Of a stretch of DNA of 64,000 nt, positions 37,187-50,479 are shown in pieces (position 1 is the first letter of the stretch; every line of letters begins with the position of its first letter). A program made the position numbers and the translations under genes. The notes under the pieces were generated by a model. The model ran no database searches, had not been told where the DNA came from, and worked only from the letters and a program-made list of their open reading frames with translations. Source of the stretch: Circinella minor (Eukaryota; Mucoromycota; Mucoromycetes; Mucorales; Lichtheimiaceae). Where the stretch lies: contig JAEPRB010000126.1 of NCBI GenBank assembly GCA_016758965.1, positions 52,564-116,563 on the forward strand. The letters are read 5' to 3'.

Positions 37187-38527
37187 CTATGCCGATTCTT
37201 GTTCACAACGGTTACAGGCACATAAAAAGTGATAATGCTCTAATAGTCTTTTCCTTCTTTCTTCCACAGTATCTTCAACACAGCCATAAGATATACATGC
37301 TTCTTCACCTTCTTCAATATCACGTTTTGCAATAAACACCATTTTTCGACCGTCACGAATTTTTCGTACATTCGCATTACACGCGTGATTAAAATATACA
37401 GCCGAAGGATAGATTCCCCAACCCAATAATTCCAAGTCGTCCGTTACATTCCCGTCATTATTATTTTGATGTTGTTGAGGTGACATTTCCCATAGGCCAA
37501 AGCTGTTCGCCATTTCGCGAAAATAAACGGCACGAAACACAATGTGTGGGCAATTCAAGAAGCTTGAAGTAGCAGAGACGAAAAATTTAAACATTTCCAT
37601 TACTTGAATTAACTCGTCCGGTATTATCCTTTTATTCTCATTGTTATTGTTATCGATAATAGTGCGACGAATATAGGCGAGTTCATTACATTGTACATTT
37701 AACAAATCGTTGAATTTTGGTATCACCATCAATTGATCGGCAAAGAGATATTCCGATTCTATTTGTCGACGAGTAACACAGCAAGCCACCAGACGCATCA
37801 TAGTCTGTTCGGCATCATCGGGTATCCATTGTTGTGCTTTAACTAAACCTTGTTGTGTAAAAGTGATCCATGCTTGATCGATCCATTTACTGAGTTGTTC
37901 ATCGCTATTGATATCCAATTGATCAAGCTCTTGCTGTAAGTCCGTTATTAACCCATTACTATCAATGTCGTTATTATCGTCATCCTGGTTTTGTTTTTGT
38001 CGAAGATTATATTCTTGTTCGAGTGCGTAATAGCAACGTAATAATAGTTCTGACTCGTTCTTAACATGACCATAGGTCTGAAATTTATGTCGGCATGGTT
38101 CTGAACAAAATAAAACATCTTTGATTGTTACAGTAGTGTATGTATGCTGTTGTTTTTTCTTTTTTTTGTTCGTGTTATTGATATTGTTTAAGTTTTTGGG
38201 TATAGTAGTATCAATTTTATATCGCATTCGCTTTGGATATGTAAAATGAAAACACCATGCACATGTTTCTGGAATCCATTCTTGAGAGACAACAGCTGCC
38301 AAAGGTTCACTTGTATGAACTGTAGCACCTGCTGGGATTCGTTGGGTGGCAACAAATCCACGACCTTTTCCTGGTAACGAACAAACTTCTAACCATTTTT
38401 CTCCTTGTTGTCTATTAGAATGGCGTTGCTCATGAAGAGGAAAAGGATGTCCATGTACAGAAAGAAAATCCCTTGCTGTTTCTTCTGTTAATATTGTTGG
38501 GACCACCATTCTTCTCTCTTCTAGCAA
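37187..38527 (-). CDS. SET-domain protein with MYND-like insert, Set6/SMYD type
   Basis: Intronless, 446 aa. The SET start is GKGRGFVATQRIPAGATVH (GxG motif), followed by a split MYND-like zinc region (CAWCFHF, then CSEPCRHKFQTYG) separated by an Asn/Lys-rich insert. The SET core is YPSAVYFNHACNANVRK (canonical NHxCxPN, with Asn-Ala-Asn here), then ISYG, with a post-SET cysteine cluster FLCACNRCEQ. Such proteins methylate lysines on histones or other proteins, but fungal Set6-type substrates are mostly unknown. The MYND part lacks the full cysteine set, so zinc binding there is doubtful. MVVPT at 38509 is an alternative start. Confidence 0.86.
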   Translation of the reverse strand: MLEERRMVVPTILTEETARDFLSVHGHPFPLHEQRHSNRQQGEKWLEVCSLPGKGRGFVATQRIPAGATVHTSEPLAAVVSQEWIPETCAWCFHFTYPKRMRYKIDTTIPKNLNNINNTNKKKKKQQHTYTTVTIKDVLFCSEPCRHKFQTYGHVKNESELLLRCYYALEQEYNLRQKQNQDDDNNDIDSNGLITDLQQELDQLDINSDEQLSKWIDQAWITFTQQGLVKAQQWIPDDAEQTMMRLVACCVTRRQIESEYLFADQLMVIPKFNDLLNVQCNELAYIRRTIIDNNNNENKRIIPDELIQVMEMFKFFVSATSSFLNCPHIVFRAVYFREMANSFGLWEMSPQQHQNNNDGNVTDDLELLGWGIYPSAVYFNHACNANVRKIRDGRKMVFIAKRDIEEGEEACISYGCVEDTVEERRKRLLEHYHFLCACNRCEQESA

Positions 38528-40374
38528 AAGTGAAAGATAAGAAATAAAAAAAAAGATAAAGAGATAAAATGAAAGAACATCACAGTGAACGAAAAAATAA
38601 AAATAAAAATAAAATGTTTGATGTCGGCGATATAAAAAAAAAACCTCTTTAACTTAGGCCTAGGCATTTTCATCCCCTTCTTGTCAAATCAAATCCAAGA
38701 AGTCCTCCCTTATTTAACGCACCAATAATGTTCAATTCTCTCAAATCGTGCTCTCCGGGAAAAAAAATACTAATTTAGGAGCTTTCACATACAAATTGGG
38801 TTCACCAAACAAAGATTTTATTTATAAACATTGTGAATTCTGATGATACATTTTACCAATCTTTCAATATCCTTTTTCTTTTTCATGTTGGTTAAAAAAT
38901 ATTTTATCTATGTCATACGTAGATATGCAATGTTGATACTAGTCGTTACAAACAAATTATCTAATAATTAAGAATGTCTGGTCAAGAAAGTTTTCTAGTT
39001 TTTTTGGGTAAACCAACCTTTTCAATTTGTCGTGTTGGATTTAACTTCATAGCTGATTCTATAATGCAGATACACAAGAAATACGCTAATGTCAAAATTG
39101 TCTTTTACACCGAATTAAAAAAAAAAGCATAACTGCTATATTGAAGACGTTGGTCCGCCCAAAACCAGGAAAAATCCTGTTATATCCCTCAAATAGCATG
39201 AGGGGTAGTTTTTCATTATCAGTCGGTAATAAATTTTCCACCGGAGTGATTTAACAAAATGTCTCAGATAAGTATATAGTGTAGAAATTGTGAACTACAC
39301 AACATCACGACATATAATTTCCATGTAATGGAAATTGATATATCATTCCAAAAATCATAATATACAAATGAAAGAATATTTTGATAGCATATATATATGT
39401 TCGCTAAAAAAAATTTGACCTGATACTTATTATTAACATGTTGCTAAGACCGGTCAAATTCTCGTTTTCAGTATACTCTATTAATCATAGTATCGCTTTG
39501 CTATTGTTTTGAAGAAGTATCCTGTATGGATGTATATATTTTGTCCAGTCACTATTAGTGCAATTACCGAATATGACTGTTTTTGGGCGATTCTTTTTGA
39601 GAAGTATTGTAATAACCAGAATGTTATCTGAAGTTTGGCAATTGTAGATAACGTCGTGTTGGTTGCGCTGGTTACTTTCAATTATTTTTATAAATCATGA
39701 TCTTGATTTTACCACATAAATTTCTTCAACCATAACTAAGCCTATCTTTATCATAGCACTTCAAGTAATCAAGAACAATGAAATGAGCGATATAGTGCTA
39801 TAAATTAATTACTCTTTTACTCGTTTTATTCTTGATACAGCATATTTAGAATTTTTGATATACCAAATGAAAAGAAATACATTTTTCTATACAGCAATAT
39901 AAATAAAATTTCGTTTCCTTTCTCGACACCAGGATATATTTTGTAACAATAGCTTTAAACCATTTGACCCTATCTATAAAAAAGCTTGCCAAAAAATAAT
40001 GGCGCATTCATGTTGATCAATTTTATTTTATTTTGTTTTAGTAGCGATTTCAAGACCTCTCAATGTACTACATACTGTAACATAAATTGGCTCAGCGCAA
40101 AAAATATATGCATAAATTTTCATCATCCATATTATACATGCAAAAGAAAAACCATCCCCATGCTTTCATTTTGCTTGGTGACACCTATAATATAAGTCTA
40201 TTAGCATGCGTCATTAACTATATCATAATCATATTAAAAAATTGCTACGGTTTGCTATCTAGTTCCTCATATTTCATATAAATAATACTACATCATTAAA
40301 TTGAATGGCACATCATCAATGAAAATTTTTCCAAAAAGAGTTTGTAGAATGGCGGCGTGGTTGCTGCTTCGTTG
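38528..40374. other. intergenic, nothing recognised
   Basis: AT-rich region between the SET gene (-) and the E2 gene (+), which are divergent. Short frames only. No repeat structure seen. Confidence 0.5.
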
Positions 40375-40382
40375 TATAAAAA
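40375..40382 (+). promoter_or_regulatory. TATA box of the UBC4-like gene
   Basis: TATAAAAA lies 117 bp upstream of the start codon, following a short GC-rich patch (GGCGGCGTGG) and followed by a pyrimidine-rich leader. Confidence 0.5.
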
Positions 40383-40498
40383 CTCCGCGAAATTTTAAAG
40401 AGAGAAAAGACTTTCTAACTTGCCTGAGTATCTTTTTTCTATTTTTTTTTTTTTTTCAAAAAACCAACCCAAACTTTTAACCTAAAACCAGATTTGTA

Positions 40499-41742
<1,244 letters not shown>

Positions 41743-42310
41743 CATGATGTCTTTATTGGTTATAAAATCTAATTATATATTTAACCATTATATTTATATT
41801 TATATGTCTATATAACTAATTTTATACAAAAAATTTAATATAATAATAGTGTAAATGGGAATAATAAAAAACAAACAAACAAACAAATAGTTATATTTTC
41901 AACTTTTTTTAGAGTCCAAATGTAGCATATAATTCTTTTTTCTTATCTCTATTATATTTTTGGTCTCTTTTCATTTGCATTACATTGTGTATGTTTTCTT
42001 TTTTCTTTTCTCTATTACTAGTTGTTCAACTTTCTTTTTAACCCTCAATATCTTTTTCTGCATAAAACATCTTTCCTTTTTCTACGTTTTTTTTTTAATA
42101 CTGAGTAAAAAAATGAATGGATGTGTTTATATATGTACGTTGGTAATCATCCTTTAAAGAAAGAAAAAAAATCATGTATGTTGTATGTATGTATATATGT
42201 ATGTATGTCGGTATGTATGTATGTATGTATGTGAATAGGGGATATAAGTTTGTTGGGGAAAAAAAGGGATGAAAGAATAAAAAAACGAGAGTTTATATAA
42301 TAGAGTGGTT
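41743..42310. other. convergent intergenic with microsatellite
   Basis: Region between the E2 (+) and the NmrA-like gene (-). It holds a GTAT-type tetranucleotide microsatellite at about 42176-42232, plus pyrimidine tracts. Confidence 0.6.
42176..42232. repeat. (TATG)n microsatellite
   Basis: About 13 imperfect TATG units, interrupted once by CGG. Probably in a 3' UTR; length-variable by nature. Confidence 0.8.
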
Positions 42311-43654
42311 TTATACGCGTGGTTTAAAGCTATTAGCATTTTCTTGGAAAAACTTGCGAATAGATCGAGGTGGTAATGCAGTGATAGCACTAATATGTGA
42401 TACACAAAGACTGCCTGCTTCATTATGAACCCAATCAAAGTATTCTAAATATGTCTTGATTTGCGTTGCTATAGATATAGATATATATTTATATAAAGTA
42501 TGAGTGAGTTGCCTTAGTTACGTACTATTTGGTATTATGTGCCGGAAAAAAATAATCAACTGACAACTTCATGACCATTGCACATATATAATTTAAAATA
42601 ATAAAATAAAATAAAACATACGCGTGGGAGCACGTAAAAGACGGGTACGATATTCATATCCTTCAAGAGTATCACTGTATATTTGACTCTTTTCATGTTT
42701 TACACGAGCGTCAAACCATATATCTTTTGGAAGATCACTCAGATAATATCCGGTATCCATGGGCCGAACAAATCGATATTCAAATTTTTCATAACCAGTG
42801 GACTTTCCGAGTAAATGAACTAGATTCTTGCCATTTACTGCTTGTGGACCTGTTAATGTATAAACTTGACCAACGTGATCATCCATGAGAGCAGACTGTA
42901 TATTCTTCTTGTTATCTGTAGTAAGTATTAAGTTTTCTACGACTCTGCACAAATCAGTGATATCTAGGGGGCAAATTTCGGCATTTTCTGGAATAGGTAA
43001 TGGTAAGTGACGATGCTTCTCCACATAAGTGGACCATAGATGGAAATTTTGATGAATCCAATCAGGTCTAGCATCATATAAAATATATATTGTGATTAGA
43101 TGAATAAAATTTCATATTATGTAATATGTTTTGTGAAATACTTTAGTTTAAAAAAAAAGTGATACGAATGTAAAAAAAAAATATAGAGAAAATGAAATAG
43201 TAACTTTCACAGCAATAAGAAAAAGAAAAAAAGAAGATAAAGCATACCGAAGAATAGTCCATTGACACGCACTTGTAATAACTTCATCTTCAATCAAAGA
43301 ATAATGAGCTAACATCTCATGGTCAGTTGAGACAGCACCAGCGTGTGATATACATATAATAGATTTTACACCAGATCTACTAGCAACTTGGCACAAATGC
43401 TCACAATATGCAACACGATTAGATTCATTTCCGATAGCCAGAATCATATGGTCTACGCCCTGAAACGCCATTGAGAGATCGTTGGGATGCATATAATCGA
43501 CTTGGCGTACATCAATACCTTTGTTCGCAAAATTCAAACATGTTGTCATATTTTCACAAAGTACTCGTAATTGTGGTCGAACATGGTTATATCGTGCCAA
43601 ATGAGATGTGACACAGTGTCCAATGTAATGATCAGCGCTAGTTACAAGAAGCAT
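42311..43654 (-). CDS. NmrA-like NAD(P)-binding protein
   Basis: Atypical short-chain dehydrogenase of the NmrA/NAD(P)H azoreductase-like group. Three exons (43248-43654, 42622-43067, 42311-42468) give 336 aa. The Rossmann start MLLVTSADHYIGHCVTSHLA keeps the spacing of the GxxGxxG loop with a degenerate sequence. It is followed by VDYMHPNDLSMAFQGVDHM and the central strand MILAIGNES. After the first intron, PDWIHQNFHLWSTYV corresponds to the usual RPGFFMENF position. LTGPQAVNG is also conserved. The dinucleotide loop deviates enough that it may be a redox sensor rather than an enzyme. Substrate unknown. Confidence 0.8.
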
Positions 43655-45198
43655 TTTTGTTATGTAGGAAGAAAGTAAAATAAAAATAAAAAAGTAAAGA
43701 GAGAAAGAATGGGAAAATAAAAAAAAAAATTAGTGGTGAGTATTTATGCAATTCTCATTCTTATCCCAAAAAAATAATTTGTGTAGTTTTTTTTTTGCCC
43801 AATCGTTACTGGGGGAGGGCCAGAATTATGGCACTCCCCAAATCCTCAGTTCTTCTCCCCCACTGAACATAATAAGCGTAATGGAGTCCAAGCCTCACTC
43901 GGAACCCCCCTCACGTATGATCCATATAGAAGTATAATAATAGTAACTGTATTCTTTTTTATTGTTTTGTAATAATGGTAAAAATACGGAAACCTTTCCC
44001 CTAACTCGGGCCAAAACATATGCTTAGGTTTCTATTATTAACCTTTTTGTTTTACTGATCAATTTATTCCGGTTATTTTGTTGTCTATTAGATTTTTTTC
44101 TTATCCTGCATCAGTCCAGTTCGGCAAATCATAAATTATAGTTCATCAACATGATATTGTAACTTGGACTGAAAAACTATACTCACCTTTGTTAGAAAAC
44201 AAGAAAAAAAACTGCTTTGTATGTATATGTATACAGTTGAGTAAGTGTGTGTGTGTTTAGCTCTCTTTCTTTTTTCAGAACAAGGAGTATCACATGCCAT
44301 TAAGTTCTTTTCATTGAACAAAAAAAAAAATTCATGCAAATGGTTATCTATAAAGGGGTTGAACACACAGGGCGATTTACTTTTTTGACGGGTAAATATT
44401 ATACCAGCTTTTTTTCTTTTATCATCATAGCGCTGCAGCTTTAAGAGAAGTAAAAATCAAGTATACGACATGACCTTTTTGACTCTTTTCTTCCGGCATC
44501 TGTTCGGTCCGTCTAAAGTTTGTCTATCGCAATCCCGGCCATACTAAAGATTTTTATAATAATACGTAGTTGAAACACTTTCGTTTTTTAAAAATAAAAT
44601 AAAGTATGAGAGTAAATATATCAGCCATCTTTGTCTACTTATTTTACTTATTAATATTACAAAAAGGAGAAAAGATTAAAGTACCAATATAAAATTGATC
44701 ATTTACATAAATAATATTTGAGTGGAGTTATACATTCAACATTATAAACAAAAATAAAACATGACGAATTCTGCTGCTGTACTAATCAGTTCATATACTG
44801 CATCTCAGTTATTTTTGTTTTTGAGTTGCGTAGCCATTTTTTTGTTTTGTTTTGTTTTGAAAAAGATAATTTATTTTTAACATTTGTTAATTGGCAACAG
44901 AAAAAAAATCTTAACTGTTTCAATTTTATCGATTTTGACAATTTCTACTTAATAATTCTATGATAATTCACCCCTTTTTTCATTATGAAATTTATGATCA
45001 ACTGCAAAAAAAAACGTCAATTTTATTATATATACGTATATAGGAAAGTAAAAAAAGTAATAACATGACGACGCAAATAACAATTTCCTCTCTTTTCCTT
45101 CTAGCAATAGATACATAGTCCTGCATACAGTAAACATCTTGTCCAATAACAAACGATTATAATGCATCATACATACATACATACTCATACATGTGAGA
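43655..45198. other. intergenic, nothing accepted
   Basis: Upstream of the NmrA-like gene. A short GC-rich patch at 43800-43920 (C and G runs) stands out but has no clear frame. The rest is AT-rich. Confidence 0.45.
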
Positions 45199-45445
45199 TT
45201 AAAGATAGGAGGGGTAAAACAAGCCTTTGTTTGTATGTTTATGTATTTGTTCATCAAATAAAGGCTGTCCAGGCTTGAACTGCAGGGGGCTTGATTTTTT
45301 CTTGGCCCCTTCTTTTCTTCTGATATAAATTGTTGATGGATGGGCTGAATCAATTCGTAAACTCGGTATATGTTTTCTTATAGGTTTTGCTTTTCATCAT
45401 TATGATCTATCAAACCTTCTTATTTCTGGATCCGCGGACCATAAT
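45199..45445 (-). pseudogene. fragment of a small basic protein gene, frame broken
   Basis: On minus, 45373 down to 45199 reads PSLRIDSAHPSTIYIRRKEG followed by AKKKSSPLQFKPGQPLFDEQ and ends YPSYL-stop, clearly protein-like. Upstream the same frame hits TGA. A nearby ATG (about 45442) opens MVRGSRNKK but is out of phase unless an improbable 26-nt intron is used, and a second frame (LIDHNDEKQNL) is open between. This suggests a frameshifted gene or an assembly indel. No family recognised. Confidence 0.35.
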
Positions 45446-46177
45446 AATTTATAAGATATATTTACATTTTATTCGATTTATTGCTATTATAGAAAAAGCT
45501 TGATTATAGCAAGAGGAAAACTAAAATTACTATATAGACTGTGAAATTCCTATTTTTTCATTTTATTTTCAATCAAGAATAAAGCCATCACAAGGTGAAT
45601 TGATTGCGTTTTTCTATTGAAGGCATTACACTATCGTTTTGGCCTAATGTATATGATTTTGCTTTATAATGCTTATGTAATCTCCAACATGAAGCAAGTA
45701 AGGCAGCAATTATAAATTGAACAAAAATAAAAATAAATACAAAGATATTTATTTTTATACTCTATATCTCACACCGCCGTTATAATCATCATTGCGCAGA
45801 ACTTTATTTTTCAGTATATGATATTATCATGTGCTTAAACTATAATATAATCTGTATCATTTTTACACATTCAAATGCAACTATATAACTTCAGTAATAA
45901 TACATGATTATTCTTTGAAAACGCGCCAGAGTATTGAATGAGTTATGTATCTTGTACTTGTTCCCTCCAAATGTAAATATGTAATATATGCGCGGTACAA
46001 AGAGGCCTAAATTCTCGGTGCATTTTAACTTGTTCTAGTCAATTAAAATCTGACAAAAGTCCGCTGTACCTCTTTGAACCATTTTTGGTGATAACTGCCC
46101 GCGAATTCATTTTGCGGCCCTGATTTTGGTTAAAGGAAAACAAATTTGGTATGTGAAAAAAATTGAAACTCGGTCCA
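45446..46177. other. upstream region of carotenoid oxygenase gene
   Basis: AT-rich; near 45990-46080 two oppositely oriented CAAAGAGG/CCTCTTTG words occur (GGTACAAAGAGG at about 45993 and GTACCTCTTTG at about 46066), a possible regulatory pair. Confidence 0.35.
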
Positions 46178-46185
46178 TATATAAA
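46178..46185 (+). promoter_or_regulatory. TATA box of carotenoid oxygenase gene
   Basis: TATATAAA is 48 bp upstream of the next gene's start codon, so the 5' UTR would be very short. Confidence 0.5.
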
Positions 46186-46232
46186 GAGCTAAAGTCCACT
46201 TCATTTTTTTTTTGTCTTGCCATATAATCACT

Positions 46233-48273
46233 ATGGGTATTGCTGAATTTACTGCTGTTAATAGCAGAATTCGCTCTTTTCAACAGACCGTCAAACTCAG
46301 AAACGCCAAACAAGTTATAAAGCCAATCTGGTGTCCCACTACAAAAGGTACTATCCCTTCCTGGCTCAATGGTGGTGTTTTGTATCGTGTTGGTAAGTGC
46401 TATATCTTTTCTTAGTAAAAATAAGTTTAATTTAAACTTTATGCAAACAGTTATTAATATTAGCGTAAAATAAAAAATAAATTCACTTTCTTGCAGGTCC
46501 CGGTCGTTTCAATTTAGGCGATGATGGTCAGCAATATGTTATTCAACATGCATTTGACGGTCTTTCTTTTGTACACAGATTCGAAATATCTACAGAAAAA
46601 CAATCCATTCGCTATAACAGTCGCCACATTGCTGAAGGTGCTGAACGTTTGTTAGTTGAAAATCCAGAAAAAAATCAAATATTTTTTGGACATGTACCCA
46701 AAGTATCTCCTTGGCGTACCTTTACCAATCTTTTGGAGCGTCTTGACAAAATGGCGTTCAGGCCTCGTAGAGAAAGTTTTGAGACCCCAAATGATCGAAA
46801 CGTGGGGGTTACGGTAAATGCAATATTTTTGTAAAGAAAAAAAAAATCCAACTGATCATTTTCTAATATAAAATCAACTAAATAAACATGTACGAATGCA
46901 TAAATCAGGTAACACCAAACTACCCAATGCCACAGAGTTTCACATCGACAGAAGGTCATGTTCTTGTTACCAAGACAGATGCCAATGCTTTGCAACAAGT
47001 TCACTCTGAGTCACTTGGTAAGATTATTTTTTTTTCATATTAGTCGCTATCCAAATCTGAATATTCATCTATAAAAAAATTCTTTATCATTCATTGTAAT
47101 ATTTTTATTATACTACATTATGCATCTTCAGAACCAACACGGATCTTTGATTACACTTCCTATGACGAACGTTTTCAAGGACCGCTTTCTGCAGCACATC
47201 ATCAACGTGATCCATTTACCGAGGAAACATTTAATTTTACTACAACTCTTGGACGAACACCAACCATGACTGTATTTTCTCTTGATAAAACCAATAAAAA
47301 TCCAAAAGTACTTGGTAAAATCATTGAGCGAAAATTACCCAATGGTACAACAGAACCTTTTACACCCACATATATCCACGCTTTCTGGTCCACCAAGAAT
47401 TACGTTATTGTTCCTGAATCACCACTTTATTATGGAAAAAATGGTCTCGACATGGTTTTACAAGGAAGCTTAGCAGCAGCATTAAAGTGGGATCCAGCAC
47501 GTCCAGCCTATCTACACGTTGTCAGTCGCGACCCAGCAGTTGGCCATGTTGTCTCTTTACCTGTCGATCCATTCTTTACTTTTCACTCCGGTAACGCTTG
47601 GGATACATTGGACAAGGATGGTAACCCGGTAATTGAAATGGATTGCTGTGCGTTCCCGAACGGTGACTTTTTATACCAACTCCATCGTTTTGGTCACGTC
47701 GATCGCAACAATAAAGAAGATTTGGCCGGTGGTAAAATAAAACCATTTAAAATGAATGGTATTAATTATACACCTGGTCATTTACAATTCGGTGATTTGA
47801 ATCGTTATAAGTTGACCTGGAATAAGGAAAAAAAGACAGGAGAAGCATCGTATCGTACCATTACAAAAAATGTCGAATTTCCTCGTTTCCATCCCGACTA
47901 TACATATCGTTCTCACAAGTATTTATGGGGTTGTCAAGTACAAGAAGCTTCGGCAGACGATTGTGAACGATTCAGTTTGGTTAAGGTTGATTTAGAAACT
48001 GGAAAAACCCTCACGTTGAATCAAAAGTCACACATGTTTACGGAACCTGTATTTGTTCCTCGTCCAGGTGCAGAGAAGGAAGATGATGGAGCTTTATTGG
48101 TGTTTACCAATGTTTTGGATCCAAAGAACCCTGAAAAAGATCGATGTGTATTTTCGATAGTAGATGGGCAAACAATGGAAGAAATTGCTCGTAGTGACAT
48201 CGGTGAATTCCCTGCAACCACTTTCCATGGTTCTTATGTCGATTCCGACTTTACTAGTATATCTATCAATTAA
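46233..48273 (+). CDS. carotenoid cleavage dioxygenase (trisporoid-type)
   Basis: Iron(II) oxygenase that cuts carotenoid or apocarotenoid chains. Exons 46233-46392, 46497-46813, 46909-47017 and 47132-48273 give 575 aa. The four iron-binding histidines appear in their expected contexts: SAAHHQRDP, TYIHAFWST, FFTFHSGNAWD and the near-terminal TTFHGSYVDSDF. Second-shell acidic residues are plausible. The N terminus (IPSWLNGGVLYRVGPGRFNL) matches the family opening. In Mucorales, CarS- and AcaA-type members make the apocarotenoid precursors of trisporic acid sex pheromones (established knowledge). Which of the two this is cannot be decided here. No transit peptide. Confidence 0.9.
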
Positions 48274-50410
48274 ACGATTATTATCATTTTGTAATTTATG
48301 ACCATGACACATTTAATAAAAATATATTTATTATTATTGGCTTGTACCTTTTTTTATGTGGTGAACTATCAGGTGAATTTCTGTGTTACCATTATATGCT
48401 TTACCTTATACGTATCATTAACTGCAATTAATAAAGAGTTTATAGTAAGTAGTGAGAACAGATAACTAACATGACCTATAGTTGCATGAAGTGGTGTGAT
48501 GTCATTTTTTCTTTTTTATAAGATTTAACTTACTTTAAAATAAAACCTTTTGCTTATAAATCCATTCAATTCAAACAACGTATTTGGAATATTTTACATA
48601 ACATCGTTTAATTCCTATATGGAAGATAAACTGCCTGGCGAATGAGAATGTTACAACGAGAAGAAAAATAAAGAAAAGAACTTATCGTTATTCTATTTCG
48701 TTAAACCAAAAGTGTTTCGTTTGTACAGTCTTCTATCATTATCACCTTTTACGTAACTATAATAAAAAAAATTGGATTCATTGCTCCCCTCTTTTTGTTT
48801 CAACATCAAAATAATTACTGTCACTGCCCTTACTTTACAAAATTCGCAGGTACCATCTCCTTGAGTCTCATAAAAAGTCATTGTCAGCATCACTAGCATT
48901 AAAAATTCCTCCACATTTATCGATAAATAAGCAGTCTTATATTGATAGATTAGCGTGGATGTAAACAAAACAATTATGTTATTAACTCTGATTGTTTTCC
49001 ATAAAACTAAACATGATGGATAATAGTTACCTCGACTTATCTTTTATATGCTGGCATAATTCTTGTCACACCCAACAGCAAATTAATGTGAAATAGAACA
49101 CCGCATGTTATAGCGTATAAGGTTTTTTAATGTCTTTATTATAAAATAATATTAAGATAAAGTTTTCATATATAAAAATTTAACTTGAAACTAGGGACTC
49201 GGCGAAAAGAATTTATTTTATATGTTGATCCGGGTAAACTTTTTTTTTTGAAAAGAAAAAAACCCTGTCCATAAGTTATTCAAAGATTGGCTGAAGGATT
49301 GAAAGAAATGACTAAAAATATTTTAGAGTGAAAAAAGAATAACATTTTGCTGGTAAAAAGTAGAGAATTTTTTTTTCAGTTCTGTTCCCGAAGTTGACAA
49401 GAAGTATTTTACTTCATTGCACCTTCGAACTAGTTTTATATATGTCATTTAGTATTTTAGATCAATGCCAATTTTTGTACTTTGTTTACTGTCATTGATT
49501 TTTTTTTCAAAGAAAAACTTAAAATTATGTTTTTCTAACGAATCGTTATTTTTTTTGTTAAGCTTCTTGCTTGCTCCCGCTTTTTCAATCGCGCTGAGCT
49601 CTAGGTGTTTCTTTTTTCTTTTTCTCTTTTGTTAAATAGAATCAGTTACCAGAATCAGTATGCTTTATATTTGTAATTCAAGTAGCCCAACATAAAGCAA
49701 AGAGTAAACGAAAATTTGCGTAATTCAAATTATCGATAAGCACTTATGATTATCGGAACTAGTTATTTTTGAAAAAGTTTTTTTACTATTGAAAGCGTGT
49801 AAATGCCGTCGAACTTCAATATATTGCTAGCTTTGAACCAATTATATATGAAACTTGTTTATAAGTGATAGTTATCATTGATTGGTGAAACTATTCAAAA
49901 AAATTAACGTCGTGATGGGTATATAGAACAATAACTTTATAAATTTTGCTTGATCAGACTCAAAATAAAGCCTGGTTTTGCAGTCAAAAACAACAATAAT
50001 ATAGTAATAGCAACGTTGTACAGAAATACGTCATAAAAAAGTGCTTTGTTCTTGATCGACACATGTGATTTAGTTTGAATACGTAAAGCAGTATTATAAG
50101 TATTACAGACTGTACATTGCGCATATTGTCGAGTGTAACGATGGTACCATGTATGAAATAGACACACAGTACCATATTAAAAGCAAAGACGAAACTATGT
50201 TTGGGGCATAAGTATCGTTCACAATAAATGAAATCTTTTTTTTCCCTTAGGAAAAAAGCACGTTTTTGATTCCTCTGTCGAATTTTCTTTGAGTATTTGT
50301 TACAAAAAGAAAAAGCTGTACGTACTTTATGTTATTACCACGACTTAAAAAGATCATTACACAAACAACTTTTTTTCTCATTTACTAATATATCTGATCT
50401 CGGCTCGTAC
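48274..50410. other. intergenic, nothing recognised
   Basis: AT-rich, with only short frames. A TATATAAGG motif at 50411-50419 starts the promoter of the next small gene. Confidence 0.5.
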
Positions 50411-50479
50411 TATATAAGGAATGGCGTCGGAAATTTACTACTTTTATTGTTCTCATGCTTATTAATATCCCTATAGCTC

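Noticed and set aside
43800..43920. GC-rich patch with C and G runs, considered as tRNA or inverted-repeat end
   Set aside because: No cloverleaf, no B-box sequence and the arms do not pair properly.
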